NCBI RefSeq assembly: GCF_014699135.1
Contig: NZ_JACOFT010000005.1
Location: forward strand, 62,288-126,287
Length of the DNA stretch: 64,000 bases
Direction of reading: 5' to 3'
DNA from: Cognatundibacterium aquatile
GTDB lineage: Bacteria; Pseudomonadota; Gammaproteobacteria; Burkholderiales; Burkholderiaceae_D
Shown here: piece after piece, positions 1-9,948 of the stretch
Layout: every line of letters begins with the position of its first letter
Numbering within the stretch: the first letter of the stretch is position 1
The notes under the pieces: model-generated
Told to the model about the DNA's origin: nothing
The model's database searches: none
What the model saw: the letters and a program-made list of their open reading frames with translations, nothing else
Made by a program: the position numbers and the translations under genes

Positions 1-263
1 AGGAAACGCTGGGTCATATGGAAGCGCTTGGCAAAACGTTGCATTGAATCCGGAACAGGTTTGACGATGAGGCTGGAGTTCGTTATCCTTGCCAACTTAG
101 ATGCAATTAGATACAGGCGCCGATTTGAAAATCAGCTTGCGGGCGCGGTCTGGACAATTTCCGGACAATAAATACGGCTAAAGCGAGCTTGAATGCAGCT
201 TTCCTTCCTTCACATTCAGCCCTTCTTTTAGCCTTCCTTAGTTTTTGAACGAGAATTTTCTCG
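1..263. other. Leader of metX; possible tail of an upstream gene
   Basis: No complete gene is visible here. One frame stays open from the window edge and stops near base 47 (ending ETLGHMEALGKTLH), which could be the C-terminus of a gene lying outside the window. Another frame stays open to about base 171 but uses rare arginine and isoleucine codons and is less likely. Bases 180-263 are pyrimidine-rich and lead into metX. I cannot name a promoter or riboswitch with confidence. Confidence 0.3.
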
Positions 264-275
264 ATGGAAGAGTGT

Positions 276-1427
276 ATGTCAGCCTTACCAGGATCCGTTG
301 GTGCCGTGACACCACAGGCGTTTCACTTTGAGGCGCCGTTGCCTTTACAAAGTGGCGCATCAATTGCCGGATACACCTTGATGGTGGAAACCTATGGCAG
401 CTTAAATGCAGATAAATCAAATGCCGTACTTATTTGTCATGCCTTGAATGCATCTCATCATGTCGCAGGTTACTACGCCGACCAGCCCAAGAATATAGGG
501 TGGTGGGACAACATGGTCGGCCCCGGTAAACCGGTAGATACCAACCGTTTTTTTGTGATCGGCGTCAATAATCTTGGTTCCTGTTTTGGCTCCACCGGCC
601 CTATGCATACGAACCCCGCCACGGGCAAACCTTATGGCGCTGATTTTCCGGTGGTCACCGTAGAAGACTGGGTCAACGCGCAGGCGCGTCTGGCAGATGT
701 TATGGGGATAAAGCAATTCGCTGCGGTCATGGGCGGCTCGCTTGGTGGTATGCAGGCACTGGCGTGGAGTATTTTGTACCCGGATCGTTTGCAGAACTGC
801 GTGGTAATCGCATCGACGCCAAAACTGTCGGCGCAGAATATCGCGTTTAACGATGTGGCGCGGCAGGCGATACTGACTGATCCGGATTTTCACGGCGGTG
901 ATTTCTATGCGCATGGCGTCGTTCCGCGCCGTGGCTTAAGAGTGGCGCGCATGATAGGTCATATCACTTATTTGTCGGATGACGATATGGCCGAAAAATT
1001 CGGACGTGATCTGAAGTCGGATGATTACCAGTTTGGCTACGGCGTCGATTTTGAAATTGAATCTTATCTCCGCTATCAGGGCGATAAATTTTCAGATTAC
1101 TTTGATGCCAATACGTATTTGCTGATCACCAAAGCGCTGGATTATTTTGATCCGGCCCGCCATACCGATGGCGATCTGACCAAAGCGCTGGCGACAACCA
1201 AAGCGCAGTTTTTACTGGCCTCATTCACTACCGACTGGCGTTTTTCGCCTGAGCGCAGCCGTGAAATTGTGAAAGCCTTAATCAGTAACAAACGCACCGT
1301 CAGCTACGCTGAAATTGATGCGCCTCACGGACACGATGCATTCCTGCTGGACGACTCCCGTTATCTGAATCTGGTTGCGGCGTATTTCGATCGCATTGCG
1401 ACAGAACTGAAAGGAGTGTCAGCATGA
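276..1427 (+). CDS. metX: Homoserine O-acyltransferase (MetX)
   Basis: This enzyme acylates the hydroxyl of homoserine (acetyl- or succinyl-CoA donor; MetX-fold enzymes of this group can use either) as the first committed step of methionine synthesis in the cytoplasm. The alpha/beta-hydrolase fold shows the nucleophile elbow GGSLGG with Ser near residue 155, the family block [11 protein letters not shown] near residues 76-86, and the terminal histidine in DAPHGHD. Length of 383 residues fits the family. An upstream ATG at 264 is in frame, but the ATG at 276 follows a purine-rich GGAAGAG and gives the usual short N-terminus. The stop codon overlaps the metW start, so the two genes are probably translationally coupled. 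Confidence 0.95.
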   Translation: MSALPGSVGAVTPQAFHFEAPLPLQSGASIAGYTLMVETYGSLNADKSNAVLICHALNASHHVAGYYADQPKNIGWWDNMVGPGKPVDTNRFFVIGVNNLGSCFGSTGPMHTNPATGKPYGADFPVVTVEDWVNAQARLADVMGIKQFAAVMGGSLGGMQALAWSILYPDRLQNCVVIASTPKLSAQNIAFNDVARQAILTDPDFHGGDFYAHGVVPRRGLRVARMIGHITYLSDDDMAEKFGRDLKSDDYQFGYGVDFEIESYLRYQGDKFSDYFDANTYLLITKALDYFDPARHTDGDLTKALATTKAQFLLASFTTDWRFSPERSREIVKALISNKRTVSYAEIDAPHGHDAFLLDDSRYLNLVAAYFDRIATELKGVSA

Positions 1428-2032
1428 ATTTTTCAGAATTAAATCAATTACGTCCCGATCTGGCTTTTATTGCCGACTGGATTCAGCCGCAGTCACAAGT
1501 ATTGGACGTGGGTTGCGGCGATGGCGTCATGCTTGATTATCTGCAAACCGACAAACAATGCAGTGGCTACGGCATAGAGATCGCGGACGACAAAACACTT
1601 GCCTGCGCGAAACGTCATATTAATGTGATACAGCAAGACATGGAAAATGGTCTGGGCATGTTTGATGACAATGCTTTTGACACTGTGTTGTGCTTATCGT
1701 CATTACAGATGATGAAGCATGTGGAACCTTTGTTGCGTGACATTGCCCGCGTCGGTCGTGAAGCCATCGTCTCTTTTCCGAATTTTGGCTATTGGCCGCA
1801 TCGTACTGCATTATTGCTGGGGAAAATGCCGGTATCGAAATCCTTGCCGTATCAGTGGTATGACACGCCGAACGTTCGTTGTGCAACGATTTATGATTTC
1901 GCCGATCTTGCCAACGAAGTCGGTCTGGAAGTCATGCAATGTGTTGCTCTGCATGAAGGTCAGCCAGTGAATTTTTTACCTAACTTGCGTGGCAGTCTGG
2001 CGGTGTTCAGGTTGCGTAAGCGTCAAGCTTAG
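1424..2032 (+). CDS. metW: Methionine biosynthesis protein MetW
   Basis: MetW is a small class I SAM-methyltransferase-fold protein that works with MetX in methionine synthesis in many proteobacteria. The SAM-binding motif VLDVGCGDG lies at residues 26-34, and the family blocks [13 protein letters not shown] (here [12 protein letters not shown]) and [18 protein letters not shown] are present. The gene starts in an ATGA overlap with metX, which supports co-transcription and coupled translation. Length of 202 residues is typical. Confidence 0.93.
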   Translation: MNFSELNQLRPDLAFIADWIQPQSQVLDVGCGDGVMLDYLQTDKQCSGYGIEIADDKTLACAKRHINVIQQDMENGLGMFDDNAFDTVLCLSSLQMMKHVEPLLRDIARVGREAIVSFPNFGYWPHRTALLLGKMPVSKSLPYQWYDTPNVRCATIYDFADLANEVGLEVMQCVALHEGQPVNFLPNLRGSLAVFRLRKRQA

Positions 2033-2147
2033 TGTTTAAGAGATCGATTCGGGCAAATAGCGATTTTTATTGCGGTATCTTTAAAACTGGCGGCATGATC
2101 ACCATTTCTCTGGGTAACCTGTTCACTGGCTTATTACTGGCTTAAAT

Positions 2148-3038
2148 ATGAAACTGCATACACTCTTTGCTGCTGTTCTTTTTGCGACGATGGGCTCTGC
2201 ATTTGCGCAGAATGCAACGTCGCAGGATGGCGTCAAAATTGGCGGCAACTCTCTTTTAAGCAAATTCGCTCCGGTCGGAGCGCTGGAAAACCAGGCTGCA
2301 ACGCAGTATGCACAAACCATGCAGCAAGCTGAAAAGCAACATGCGCTGGGACCCGATAATCATCCACAAGTATTACGGTTACGCGCCATTGCCAATAAGC
2401 TGATCCCTTATTCGTTGAAATGGAATGAGCGAGCGAAGCAGTGGAAGTGGGAAATTAACTTGCTGGGATCCAAGCAAATCAATGCCTATTGTATGCCTGG
2501 TGGCAAGATTGCTTTTTATTCCGGGATTCTGGATACCTTGAAACTGACTGACGACGAAGTCGCGATAGTCATGGGGCATGAGATCGCCCACGCCTTACGC
2601 GAACATGGTGCCGAAAGAGCAGTGAAATCGAGCGCCGCTAATTTATTCGTCAAAGGGGTAGAGATTTTTGCCGGAGCGAAAGGATATGATCCGAATATCG
2701 CTGGTTCGATTGCAGGCGGTGCCGCAAACATGACCATGTTGAAGTTTTCCCGCGATAATGAAACAGAAGCGGATATTGTTGGGCTCGATATTGCGGCACG
2801 TGCCGGTTACGACCCTCGCGCCGGGGTTGCTCTTTGGCAAAAAATGGGCATGGTCAATAAAGGTGCCCCGCCGCAATGGTTGTCCACCCACCCCGCTGGG
2901 CAAAACAGAATTGCTGAAATTCGCCGCCACTTACCGGAAGTGATGCCTTTGTATGTGAAGGCGAAAGCATTGTCTCTGAATGGCATTGCGCCATATCGGA
3001 CCAACGTCAAAGGTATTGATCCGGTTACCTATCCATAG
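2148..3038 (+). CDS. Periplasmic M48 family metalloprotease
   Basis: The protein has an N-terminal signal peptide (about residues 1-20, ending SAFA) and a zinc-protease motif HEIAH at residues 144-148. The third zinc ligand is expected in ETEAD at about 205-209, where M48 enzymes carry it. It is therefore a probable periplasmic zinc endopeptidase of the LoiP/YcaL type that would act on envelope proteins. At 296 residues it lacks the TPR region of BepA. It stands alone after metW with a 115-base gap. The exact substrate cannot be read from the sequence. Confidence 0.85.
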   Translation: MKLHTLFAAVLFATMGSAFAQNATSQDGVKIGGNSLLSKFAPVGALENQAATQYAQTMQQAEKQHALGPDNHPQVLRLRAIANKLIPYSLKWNERAKQWKWEINLLGSKQINAYCMPGGKIAFYSGILDTLKLTDDEVAIVMGHEIAHALREHGAERAVKSSAANLFVKGVEIFAGAKGYDPNIAGSIAGGAANMTMLKFSRDNETEADIVGLDIAARAGYDPRAGVALWQKMGMVNKGAPPQWLSTHPAGQNRIAEIRRHLPEVMPLYVKAKALSLNGIAPYRTNVKGIDPVTYP

Positions 3039-3406
3039 TTTCTATGCCTGTGGCAGCCGTTCACCGCCACCGGGATTTTTCTTCATCTGAAAGAAAAGTT
3101 TCTTTTCAGACATCTCAAAAATAAAAATTGCGCAGATTTCACCCAAAGTAAGCAGATTCGCTAAAAAAAGCACATCTGTTGTGCATTTGTGACATTTTCA
3201 TGCATGGAAAACCACGATGTCATCGTCCTTTCACAATTGGGTGTAACACTTTGTAATGTTGAAAAAATTATGTGATAGACTATTTTCACATATCAATATA
3301 CAGCTGATTCACTCGAATTTACTTGTCCGGTCAGCACACAAAAATCAACAGTGTCATATAAAAATAGACGATAGAACCTGGTGTCTGTTTTTTTTAAATC
3401 AAAAGA

Positions 3407-3418
3407 GCAATCGTTTGC
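3407..3418. promoter_or_regulatory. Putative LacI-family operator 1 (GCAATCGTTTGC)
   Basis: The sequence GCAATCGTTTGC is a near-perfect palindrome around a central CG, the classical shape of LacI/GalR-family operators. Its centre lies exactly 42 bp, about four helical turns, from the centre of the second palindrome downstream. The position, some 250 bases before the TonB receptor start, suggests control of that gene. The cognate regulator is not in this window. Confidence 0.5.
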
Positions 3419-3447
3419 GTATCAGCCAATTTATGTTTTTCAGCGGT

Positions 3448-3461
3448 CGCAATCGATTGCG
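3448..3461. promoter_or_regulatory. Putative LacI-family operator 2 (CGCAATCGATTGCG)
   Basis: CGCAATCGATTGCG is a perfect 14-base palindrome centred on CG and matches the general LacI/GalR operator shape. It is paired with a similar site 42 bp upstream, on the same face of the helix, which would favour cooperative or looped binding. It probably regulates the TonB-dependent receptor gene that begins at 3670. Confidence 0.55.
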
Positions 3462-3669
3462 TGTTGAAATCAGGCATAAAAAATGCATTACACCGTTGCT
3501 CGTAAGCTTTTTGTATCGCGGTTGCAGGTTGAAGTTTTTATAAAGCCAGTGTATTGGCACTAAAGTGTGGTGATGGAGATGTCATCAAGCGGTGTTAAAA
3601 GCTTGAGATGATGAACAGGGTTCAGCGCAATTTTATTTTATTTACCGTAATTTGATCCGGGAGCAGTCA

Positions 3670-6051
3670 ATGAAACAATCTACGAAGCCTTCAGCGTTTC
3701 CATCACGTTTGTCGATGGTCGCGATTGCATGCCAGTTGGCATGCATGGGTATTTCCACTGCGCAAGCACAGGAAGTCAGCAACGAACAAACAAGCTCAAC
3801 ACAAGTCACTATTACCGGCAAAAAAGTCGGTATGGGTTTGATGGTTCAGGAAAATGCGCCAAAAGCACGCAGTACAATTACTGCAGAAGAGCTGGCAAAA
3901 CAACGTCCTACCGGTAATGCGTATGAAGCGCTGGAACTGATGCCTGCGGTCAACAGCTACAATTATGACGCAACTGGTTTGTTCGGCGGTGGCCTGACTC
4001 TGCGTGGTTTTAACAGCGATCAGATCGGTGCAACGATCAATGGCGTACCTGTTAATGATTCCGGTAGTTTCTCAGTGTATCCACAAGAGTTTGTGGATCA
4101 GGAAAATACCTGCACACAGTTCGTCACACAAGGCTCGACTGACGTTGATTCTCCACAAATCGGTGCAACTGGTGGTAACTTCGGTATTACGACATGCGAC
4201 CCTTCCAAAGAGAAGCGTTTCCGCGTAATGCAAACTGTTGGCGGCCTGAATCTGTCCAAAACTTATCTGCGTTACGATACAGGTATGTTGTCGGATAACC
4301 GTTCCCGTTTGTTCATTTCCTACTCTCATGCGCAAGCGGATAAATGGAAAGGTGATGGCGGAGCTAAACGTGATCACGTCGATTTTGGCTTCCGTACAGA
4401 CTTCGATAAATTCAACTCTATCAGCGGCGTTGTTCTTTACAACCGCGCGATCAACCAGAATATCAGTTCATTCAGTCTGGCTGATCTGAACAAAAATGGT
4501 TACTACTACGATTATTCTACGAAATTTATTGGTCATGTGACGCCGACCAAAGGCAAAGCAGACAACGATCCTAGCCAAGCCAATGCTGATTCTTTCTATA
4601 AGTTGACACAGAATCCGTTCGAAAACGTGATTGCGTCTGTCACTGGGAAAATGCGTATCGGCGAAAACACCGACGTCAAAGTTATTCCTTACTACTGGTA
4701 CGGTTACGGTAATGGTGGCGTTCAACAAAAACTGGTTTCCGAAGTTGGTTTCCTGAACGTTGCAACTGGCAAGAATACCGGTGCAGTGGATCTGAATGGC
4801 GACGGAGATACACTTGATAAAGTGATTGTTGCGAATGCGAGTGTGACACGCACAAACCGTCCTGGTATTACAGCTTCCGTTACCCATAACCTTGGTAATC
4901 ATCAGTTGCTGGCTGGTTTCTGGTACGAACGTGCAACGCATGAGCAATTTGGACCGATGGTTTCTGTTGACGCTGCTGGTAACGCGAGCGACATCTGGTT
5001 GCAGAACGGCATGATCATGCGCCCTGATGGCACGCCTTATCAATCCCGTGACTGGAAAACAATCAGTACGGCATATCAATTCTTTGCTCAAGACACCATC
5101 AGTCTGTTAGACGACAAATTGCAAGTCAACATTGGTGTACGTGCGCCAACGATGAAGCGCGATTTCACTAACTATGCGAATGAAGGTTCAAGCTCGGGTA
5201 CAACATACAATATTTCTAAATCATATTCAGAAGTATTGCCACAATTAGGTGCTCGCTACCAAATCGACAACAATAATCAAGTGTTCGCAAGTTTGGCTAA
5301 AAACATGAAAGCGCCGCCAAACTATGTTTACTCGACAACGAATAACGTTGTACTGGTCAATGGTGTTCCAACGATGCCGGTTGATGTGAAAGCAGAGACA
5401 TCGGTGAACCTGGATTTGGGCTATCGTCATCAAAGCGACAAACTCACAGGTCAGTTCACGGTATATTCTGTTGATTTCCGTGACCGTCAGGCGACTGCGT
5501 ACGACGTAATCAGCAACACCAGCAGTGTTACTAGCGTTGGTAAAGTGAAGACCAAAGGTTTTGAAGTTGAACTGGGTAATACTCCAGTCAATGGCTGGTC
5601 TTTCTACAGTTCAGTTGGTTACGCTAAGAGCGAAATTCAGGATAACCTGATCGCAAGCAAAACTGCCGTATTGCCAACAGCAGGTAAAGAAATGACACTG
5701 ACGCCAAACTGGAAAGCAGGCTTGAGCGCACAGTATGAGACAGCAGTATGGTATGCACGTCTGAAAGCCAAATATACAAGCAGCCAATGGGCAACGATGA
5801 CTAATGATGAATTGGTTCCTAGCTACACATTGCTTGGTCTGGACGCTGGTTATCAGTTCGCAAACACTGGCTGGTTGAAAAAACCAACAGTACGTCTCAG
5901 TATCAGTAACCTGACAAACGAGAAATATCGCAATCCATCCAGCTTCAACGTGACAAATGCTCAGGCATATGGCACAGCAGCTGCGAAGACTGTGTTTTAC
6001 TACCTCGGTGCACCACGCTTCACATCTGTCACATTCTCTGCAGATTTCTAA
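3670..6051 (+). CDS. TonB-dependent outer-membrane receptor
   Basis: This 793-residue protein has a signal peptide of about 34 residues ending AQAQ, an N-terminal plug (about residues 50-190, with GLTLRGFNSDQIGATINGVPVND) and a long beta-barrel ending in the C-terminal aromatic signature ADF. It should import a bulky ligand across the outer membrane using TonB energy. Two cysteines in the plug (ENTCTQF and GITTCDP) may form a disulfide. The ATG at 3670 is preferred over an upstream TTG at 3652 because GGGAG sits seven bases before it. LacI-type palindromes upstream suggest a carbohydrate ligand, but that is inference. The gene favours GCA, ACA and CAA codons and may be well expressed. Confidence 0.9.
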   Translation: MKQSTKPSAFPSRLSMVAIACQLACMGISTAQAQEVSNEQTSSTQVTITGKKVGMGLMVQENAPKARSTITAEELAKQRPTGNAYEALELMPAVNSYNYDATGLFGGGLTLRGFNSDQIGATINGVPVNDSGSFSVYPQEFVDQENTCTQFVTQGSTDVDSPQIGATGGNFGITTCDPSKEKRFRVMQTVGGLNLSKTYLRYDTGMLSDNRSRLFISYSHAQADKWKGDGGAKRDHVDFGFRTDFDKFNSISGVVLYNRAINQNISSFSLADLNKNGYYYDYSTKFIGHVTPTKGKADNDPSQANADSFYKLTQNPFENVIASVTGKMRIGENTDVKVIPYYWYGYGNGGVQQKLVSEVGFLNVATGKNTGAVDLNGDGDTLDKVIVANASVTRTNRPGITASVTHNLGNHQLLAGFWYERATHEQFGPMVSVDAAGNASDIWLQNGMIMRPDGTPYQSRDWKTISTAYQFFAQDTISLLDDKLQVNIGVRAPTMKRDFTNYANEGSSSGTTYNISKSYSEVLPQLGARYQIDNNNQVFASLAKNMKAPPNYVYSTTNNVVLVNGVPTMPVDVKAETSVNLDLGYRHQSDKLTGQFTVYSVDFRDRQATAYDVISNTSSVTSVGKVKTKGFEVELGNTPVNGWSFYSSVGYAKSEIQDNLIASKTAVLPTAGKEMTLTPNWKAGLSAQYETAVWYARLKAKYTSSQWATMTNDELVPSYTLLGLDAGYQFANTGWLKKPTVRLSISNLTNEKYRNPSSFNVTNAQAYGTAAAKTVFYYLGAPRFTSVTFSADF

Positions 6052-6106
6052 TCGCATGAATGCGCAGTTGCTGTAGTCAGTTTTCAAGGTAAAGCAACGA
6101 CAATTC

Positions 6107-6141
6107 AGGCCTGCAACGATTTCTTGTTGCGGGCCTTTTTT
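6107..6141 (+). terminator. Rho-independent terminator after the TonB receptor
   Basis: AGGCCTGCAAC and GTTGCGGGCCT form an 11-bp stem with one G-U pair and an eight-base loop, followed by six T residues. It ends the receptor transcript just before the 5'-nucleotidase gene. Confidence 0.9.
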
Positions 6142-6160
6142 ATTTGATAGTGGCAAAGAT

Positions 6161-7849
6161 ATGAATAAATTCAAACTCATCAGCCTTGCTGTTCTTGTCG
6201 CCATCGGCGGCTGCTCGACAACGTCAGACAAGAATGCCGGACTTAGCAACATCACCATCTTCAGTATCAATGATTTTCACGGCAATCTGCAGTCGGATCA
6301 GCCAGTACCTTATCTGGCAAGCAAGGCAGATGTTGCTAATCCGGGTAAAACAGTGAATGTTCCCTCTGGTGGTTATGCTTATCTGGCGGCGAAGTTAAAA
6401 GAGCGTCGCGCAGCGGTGCCATCCAGCATACTGGTAGGGAGCGGTGATTTGATGGGTGCATCTCCTATGGGCTCGGCGTTGCTGAAAGATGAGCCAGTGA
6501 TCGAAGCCTTGAATCAGCTTGACCTGACGGTGACAGCAGTCGGAAATCACGAATTCGACTCTGGCACGGCTGATCTGATGCGTAAAATTAAAGGCGAATG
6601 TGCTTCCTCTGGCTGCGCATACGCAGATTTTCACGGTGCTAAATATGCGTATCTTGGTGCGAACGTGTATGAGCAGGGCAGTAATACGCCGTGGCTGACA
6701 CCGTATGTAATACGTCAGGTCGGGGATGTGAAGGTCGGTTTTATCGGTGCGGTGACGTCCGATGTTCCTAATCTGGTGGCTGGTGACGCGATTAAACGCC
6801 TGCGTTTTGACGATGAGGCGGCGTCGATAAATCGCTATGTGCCTGAGTTGCAAAAGCAAGGTGTGAATGCGATTGTTGCGCTGATTCATGAAGGTGCGAG
6901 CTACAAAGGTGCTGAAAACGATCCGACTTATCGTTGCGAAGGCTTGCAAGGGCCGATTATTGATATCACTAAAAAGCTCGATAAAGCCATATCGTTGGTT
7001 GTCTCCGGTCATACTCATCAAGGCTATACGTGCAAAATTGATGGTCGCCTGGTTGTACAAGGCCGTAGCTATGGCGCGTTTCTGACAGAGTCCACGCTGA
7101 CGATAGACCGCAACACCAATACGGTGGTGAATGCTGTCGCTATCAATCACTTGATTGATCAGCAGCAGATTAAAGCCGATGCAACGGCGCAGGTGCTGGT
7201 AGATAAAGTGGCGACACAAACGGCGGCGTTGCGCCAGCGTCCAGTCGTTACGATAGACAAAGCATTATTACGGTCGAGTGAGTCAGGTCGTTTCGACAGT
7301 GTATTAGGTAACATCATCGCCGATGCACAACTGCATTACGCTCAGCATCATGGCGGTGCCGACATTTCGTTGATGAATGCAGGTGGGATTCGCAGTGATT
7401 TGCCATCCGGCAGTCAGAAAACACCGATTAATGTCACTTTTGGCGATTTGTATGCGGTGCAGCCCTTTGGGAACAACATCGTACGAATGAGATTGTCGGG
7501 CGCCCAATTATTGCAGGTACTGCAGCAGCAGTGGGCCGGTGGACGCCCTGCAGAAGAGCCGAAAAAACTGTTTGTCTCGCACGGCCTCAGCTATGTCTGG
7601 AATCCGGCAGCGGCGATAGAGCAGCGTATCACCGACGTTAAGATCAAAGGTAAAGCGCTTGATCCGACGCAGCAATATCAGGTGGTCGTGAATAATTTTC
7701 TGGCGGATGGCGGTGATGGCTTCAGTGTGCTGAAGCAGGGAACAGATCGTCAGCTGATCGGGCGCGATCTGGATGCATTTGAATCGTATATCCGCGAGCG
7801 CGGTGATCGCATCACCGATGTGCAGCTGGATCGCGTGCAGCGCCGTTAG
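6161..7849 (+). CDS. Lipoprotein 5'-nucleotidase / UDP-sugar hydrolase family
   Basis: The protein hydrolyses nucleotide monophosphates or UDP-sugars in the envelope, as known for UshA-like enzymes. A lipobox ending IGGC puts the acylated cysteine at residue 18, so it is a lipoprotein rather than a soluble periplasmic enzyme. The metallophosphatase half carries NDFHGNL (near 36), GNHEFDSG (near 128) and SGHTHQGY. The C-terminal substrate domain carries NAGGIRSD (near 406), GDLYAVQPFGN and FLADGGDGF. The length of 562 residues fits the family. It lies behind the receptor terminator and probably has its own promoter or relies on read-through. Confidence 0.9.
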   Translation: MNKFKLISLAVLVAIGGCSTTSDKNAGLSNITIFSINDFHGNLQSDQPVPYLASKADVANPGKTVNVPSGGYAYLAAKLKERRAAVPSSILVGSGDLMGASPMGSALLKDEPVIEALNQLDLTVTAVGNHEFDSGTADLMRKIKGECASSGCAYADFHGAKYAYLGANVYEQGSNTPWLTPYVIRQVGDVKVGFIGAVTSDVPNLVAGDAIKRLRFDDEAASINRYVPELQKQGVNAIVALIHEGASYKGAENDPTYRCEGLQGPIIDITKKLDKAISLVVSGHTHQGYTCKIDGRLVVQGRSYGAFLTESTLTIDRNTNTVVNAVAINHLIDQQQIKADATAQVLVDKVATQTAALRQRPVVTIDKALLRSSESGRFDSVLGNIIADAQLHYAQHHGGADISLMNAGGIRSDLPSGSQKTPINVTFGDLYAVQPFGNNIVRMRLSGAQLLQVLQQQWAGGRPAEEPKKLFVSHGLSYVWNPAAAIEQRITDVKIKGKALDPTQQYQVVVNNFLADGGDGFSVLKQGTDRQLIGRDLDAFESYIRERGDRITDVQLDRVQRR

Positions 7850-7907
7850 TCGCACGACTCATCAGGAAAAATTGCGAGAAATTTAAACCGCTTCTCCTAA
7901 TATCTGT

Positions 7908-7949
7908 GCGGGTTTCCAGTCATTTTGGCTTGGAAACCCGCTTTTTTAT
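7908..7949 (+). terminator. Terminator after the 5'-nucleotidase
   Basis: GCGGGTTTCCA and TGGAAACCCGC form a perfect 11-bp stem followed by TTTTTT. It separates the plus-strand nucleotidase from the convergent exonuclease gene. Confidence 0.92.
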
Positions 7950-7962
7950 TAGGACTATCGAA

Positions 7963-8736
7963 TTAAACGTAGCTGATAATCAGCGGCGAATGGTCAGAAA
8001 AGCGCTGTTCTTTGTAAATGGAAGCTGAGTGTGCTTTCGCTGCGATACCGGGCGTTGCGACATGGTAGTCAATTCGCCAACCAACATTATTCGCCCAGGC
8101 CTGACCACGATTACTCCACCAGGTGTAGGCTTCGCCAGTCGTATCTGGATGCAGGCGGCGATACACATCAACCCAGCCTTGTTCGTCCAATAAACGTGTC
8201 AGCCACGCGCGCTCTTCAGGTAAAAAGCCGGAGTTCTTTTGATTGCTCTTCCAGTTTTTTAAATCGATTTCCTTGTGGGCAATATTCCAGTCGCCGCAAA
8301 TCACCAATTCCCTGCCTTCTGCCATCAGCATTGCCAGATGTGGAAAAAATTCATCCATAAAGCGGAATTTTGCTTCCTGTCTTTCCGGTGATGACGATCC
8401 GGAAGGGCAATAGACAGAAATGACCGAAACGTCATCAAAATCGCAACGCACATAACGCCCTTCCGGGTCAAATTCTGCGCTGCCAAACCCGATGTGTACT
8501 GCGTCTGGTTTTTTCTTGCTATACACACCAGCTCCGGAATAGCCTTTTTTTTCTGCGTAGTGAAAGTGCCCGTGATAACCGTGCGGATTCAGAAAATCAG
8601 CCGTCATATCCGGTGCCTGCGCCTTCAATTCCTGCACGCAAACGACATCCGGGCTTTCTTTCTCCATCCATTCAAAGAAACCTTTTTTTGCTGCAGAGCG
8701 AACGCCGTTTAAGTTGGCGGAAACAATTTTGGTCAT
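7963..8736 (-). CDS. xth: Exodeoxyribonuclease III
   Basis: This is a 257-residue exonuclease III / AP endonuclease that cleaves abasic sites and trims 3' ends during base-excision repair. Characteristic blocks are the N-terminal ANLNGVRSA, CVQELKAQ with the metal-binding glutamate, GDWNIAHKEID, and the C-terminal SDHSPL with the catalytic Asp-His. The ATG at 8736 gives the standard N-terminus MTKIVSANLNG; an upstream TTG at 8766 adds ten residues that the family lacks. The gene stands alone and is convergent with the nucleotidase. Confidence 0.95.
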   Translation of the reverse strand: MTKIVSANLNGVRSAAKKGFFEWMEKESPDVVCVQELKAQAPDMTADFLNPHGYHGHFHYAEKKGYSGAGVYSKKKPDAVHIGFGSAEFDPEGRYVRCDFDDVSVISVYCPSGSSSPERQEAKFRFMDEFFPHLAMLMAEGRELVICGDWNIAHKEIDLKNWKSNQKNSGFLPEERAWLTRLLDEQGWVDVYRRLHPDTTGEAYTWWSNRGQAWANNVGWRIDYHVATPGIAAKAHSASIYKEQRFSDHSPLIISYV

Positions 8737-9129
8737 GTTTTGGAGGCGTAAAATAGGTAAATTCAAAAATTAGAGGCACCGGGGAAGCACAAGTTCTTTT
8801 ATGCGCTGAGTTGCTTCAATCCGTGTCCGGTGTTTTATCTGTCATCCAGACTAGACAATTTATATAATTAAATTAATTGTTTATTTGATACTTTATGCGA
8901 CATTTTTCTAAATACCTTTGCAAAAATCCATGCTGAAAGTATGCGTGTAAGGTTGTAGGTGAGGGAAAATTCACGGGATACAGCACATTTCACAATGTAA
9001 CTTTGCTTGCGGCTATCTCTCGATTTTGAGACTCTAAGCTGGAGATTACTAAACGCTTTAGCATTATAATAGCGCCTGCCCACTGTTTGAGCACCTCACC
9101 TATTCACGCTAAGGGCGATCACAAAGCTA
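8737..9129. other. Divergent AT-rich intergenic region before the export locus
   Basis: This 393-base gap separates the divergent exonuclease gene and the polysaccharide-export locus. It is AT-rich and contains a consensus-like minus-10 hexamer TATAAT at 9065-9070, 60 bases before the permease start; no good minus-35 box stands 16-18 bases upstream of it. A minus-strand open frame here (8868-9083) has no coding character. Confidence 0.4.
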
Positions 9130-9948
9130 ATGACGAAAAATCCCATTTCCCCTTTTTATGCAATTTATTCCTTGTGGCAGCATCGGCAGTTAATTCTGGA
9201 TATGGCTGGCCGCGATGCCTTAGGTAAATACAAAGGGTCGAGGTTGGGCATTATATGGTCGTTATTGACACCGGTGTTTATGCTTGCTATTTACACCTTC
9301 GTATTTAGCGAAATATTCCGGGCACGCTGGACTCCCGCCAGCCAGTCGAAAGCTGAATTTGCCATCGCATTGTTTTCCGGAATGATTATGTTCAATCTTT
9401 TTTCGGAGATCATTAATCGCGCTCCGACGCTGATTGTCAGTAACGCCAATTTTGTAAAAAAAATTGTGTTCCCTCTGGAAATTCTCGCTTGCGTTAGTTT
9501 GTTTTCAGCGATGTTTCATATGCTTGTCAGTACGGCAGTGTTGCTGCTGTTTCAGTTAATTATGAATACGTATCTGCCTTGGACAGTGTTGCTGTTACCT
9601 TTTGCCGTTTTACCATTGGCACTGCTGTGTTTGGGCATTTCATGGTTTTTGTCGGCGCTGGGAGTGTTCATCCGTGATGTCGGGCAGACCATAGGTTTGT
9701 TAGTGACGGGCCTGATGTTCTTATCGCCGGTCTTTTTTCCTTTATCTGCCATTCCTGAAAAATGGCAGGGGTTGGCGCGGTTGAATCCTATGGTGTTTCC
9801 GATTGAAATGGCGCGGGATGTGCTGGTATGGGGGAAAACTCCTGACTGGGCAGAATGGGGAATCTACTTATTAATGACGCTGCTAGTGGCATGGGCAGGT
9901 TTCGTTTCTTTTCAGAAGACACGCCGGGGATTTGCTGATGTCATCTGA
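9130..9948 (+). CDS. wzm: Polysaccharide ABC-2 export permease (Wzm-like)
   Basis: This 272-residue inner-membrane protein has about six hydrophobic segments and the ABC-2 permease pattern, including the early block GRDALGKYKGSRLGIIWSLL and the late segment LMFLSPVFFP. With the next gene it would form the Wzm-Wzt exporter that moves undecaprenyl-linked O-antigen or a similar glycan to the periplasm. It overlaps the ATPase gene by 11 bases, so the two are coupled. The name follows the family; the glycan itself is unknown. Confidence 0.88.
   Translation: MTKNPISPFYAIYSLWQHRQLILDMAGRDALGKYKGSRLGIIWSLLTPVFMLAIYTFVFSEIFRARWTPASQSKAEFAIALFSGMIMFNLFSEIINRAPTLIVSNANFVKKIVFPLEILACVSLFSAMFHMLVSTAVLLLFQLIMNTYLPWTVLLLPFAVLPLALLCLGISWFLSALGVFIRDVGQTIGLLVTGLMFLSPVFFPLSAIPEKWQGLARLNPMVFPIEMARDVLVWGKTPDWAEWGIYLLMTLLVAWAGFVSFQKTRRGFADVI

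Larger units (their letters stand above)
3039..3669 (+). other. Long regulatory intergenic region before the TonB receptor
   Basis: This 631-base gap is AT-rich. It contains a short inverted repeat near 3086-3110 (TCTGAAA...TTTTCAGA) and, near 3407-3461, two LacI-type palindromes listed separately. A 95-codon open frame at 3256-3543 lacks a convincing ribosome site and looks random. The remaining roughly 200 bases before the receptor start hold no motif I can name. Confidence 0.5.

Noticed and set aside
3256-3543. A 95-codon open frame in the gap before the TonB receptor
   Set aside because: It has no ribosome site, poor composition and covers the LacI-type palindromes, so it is more likely random.
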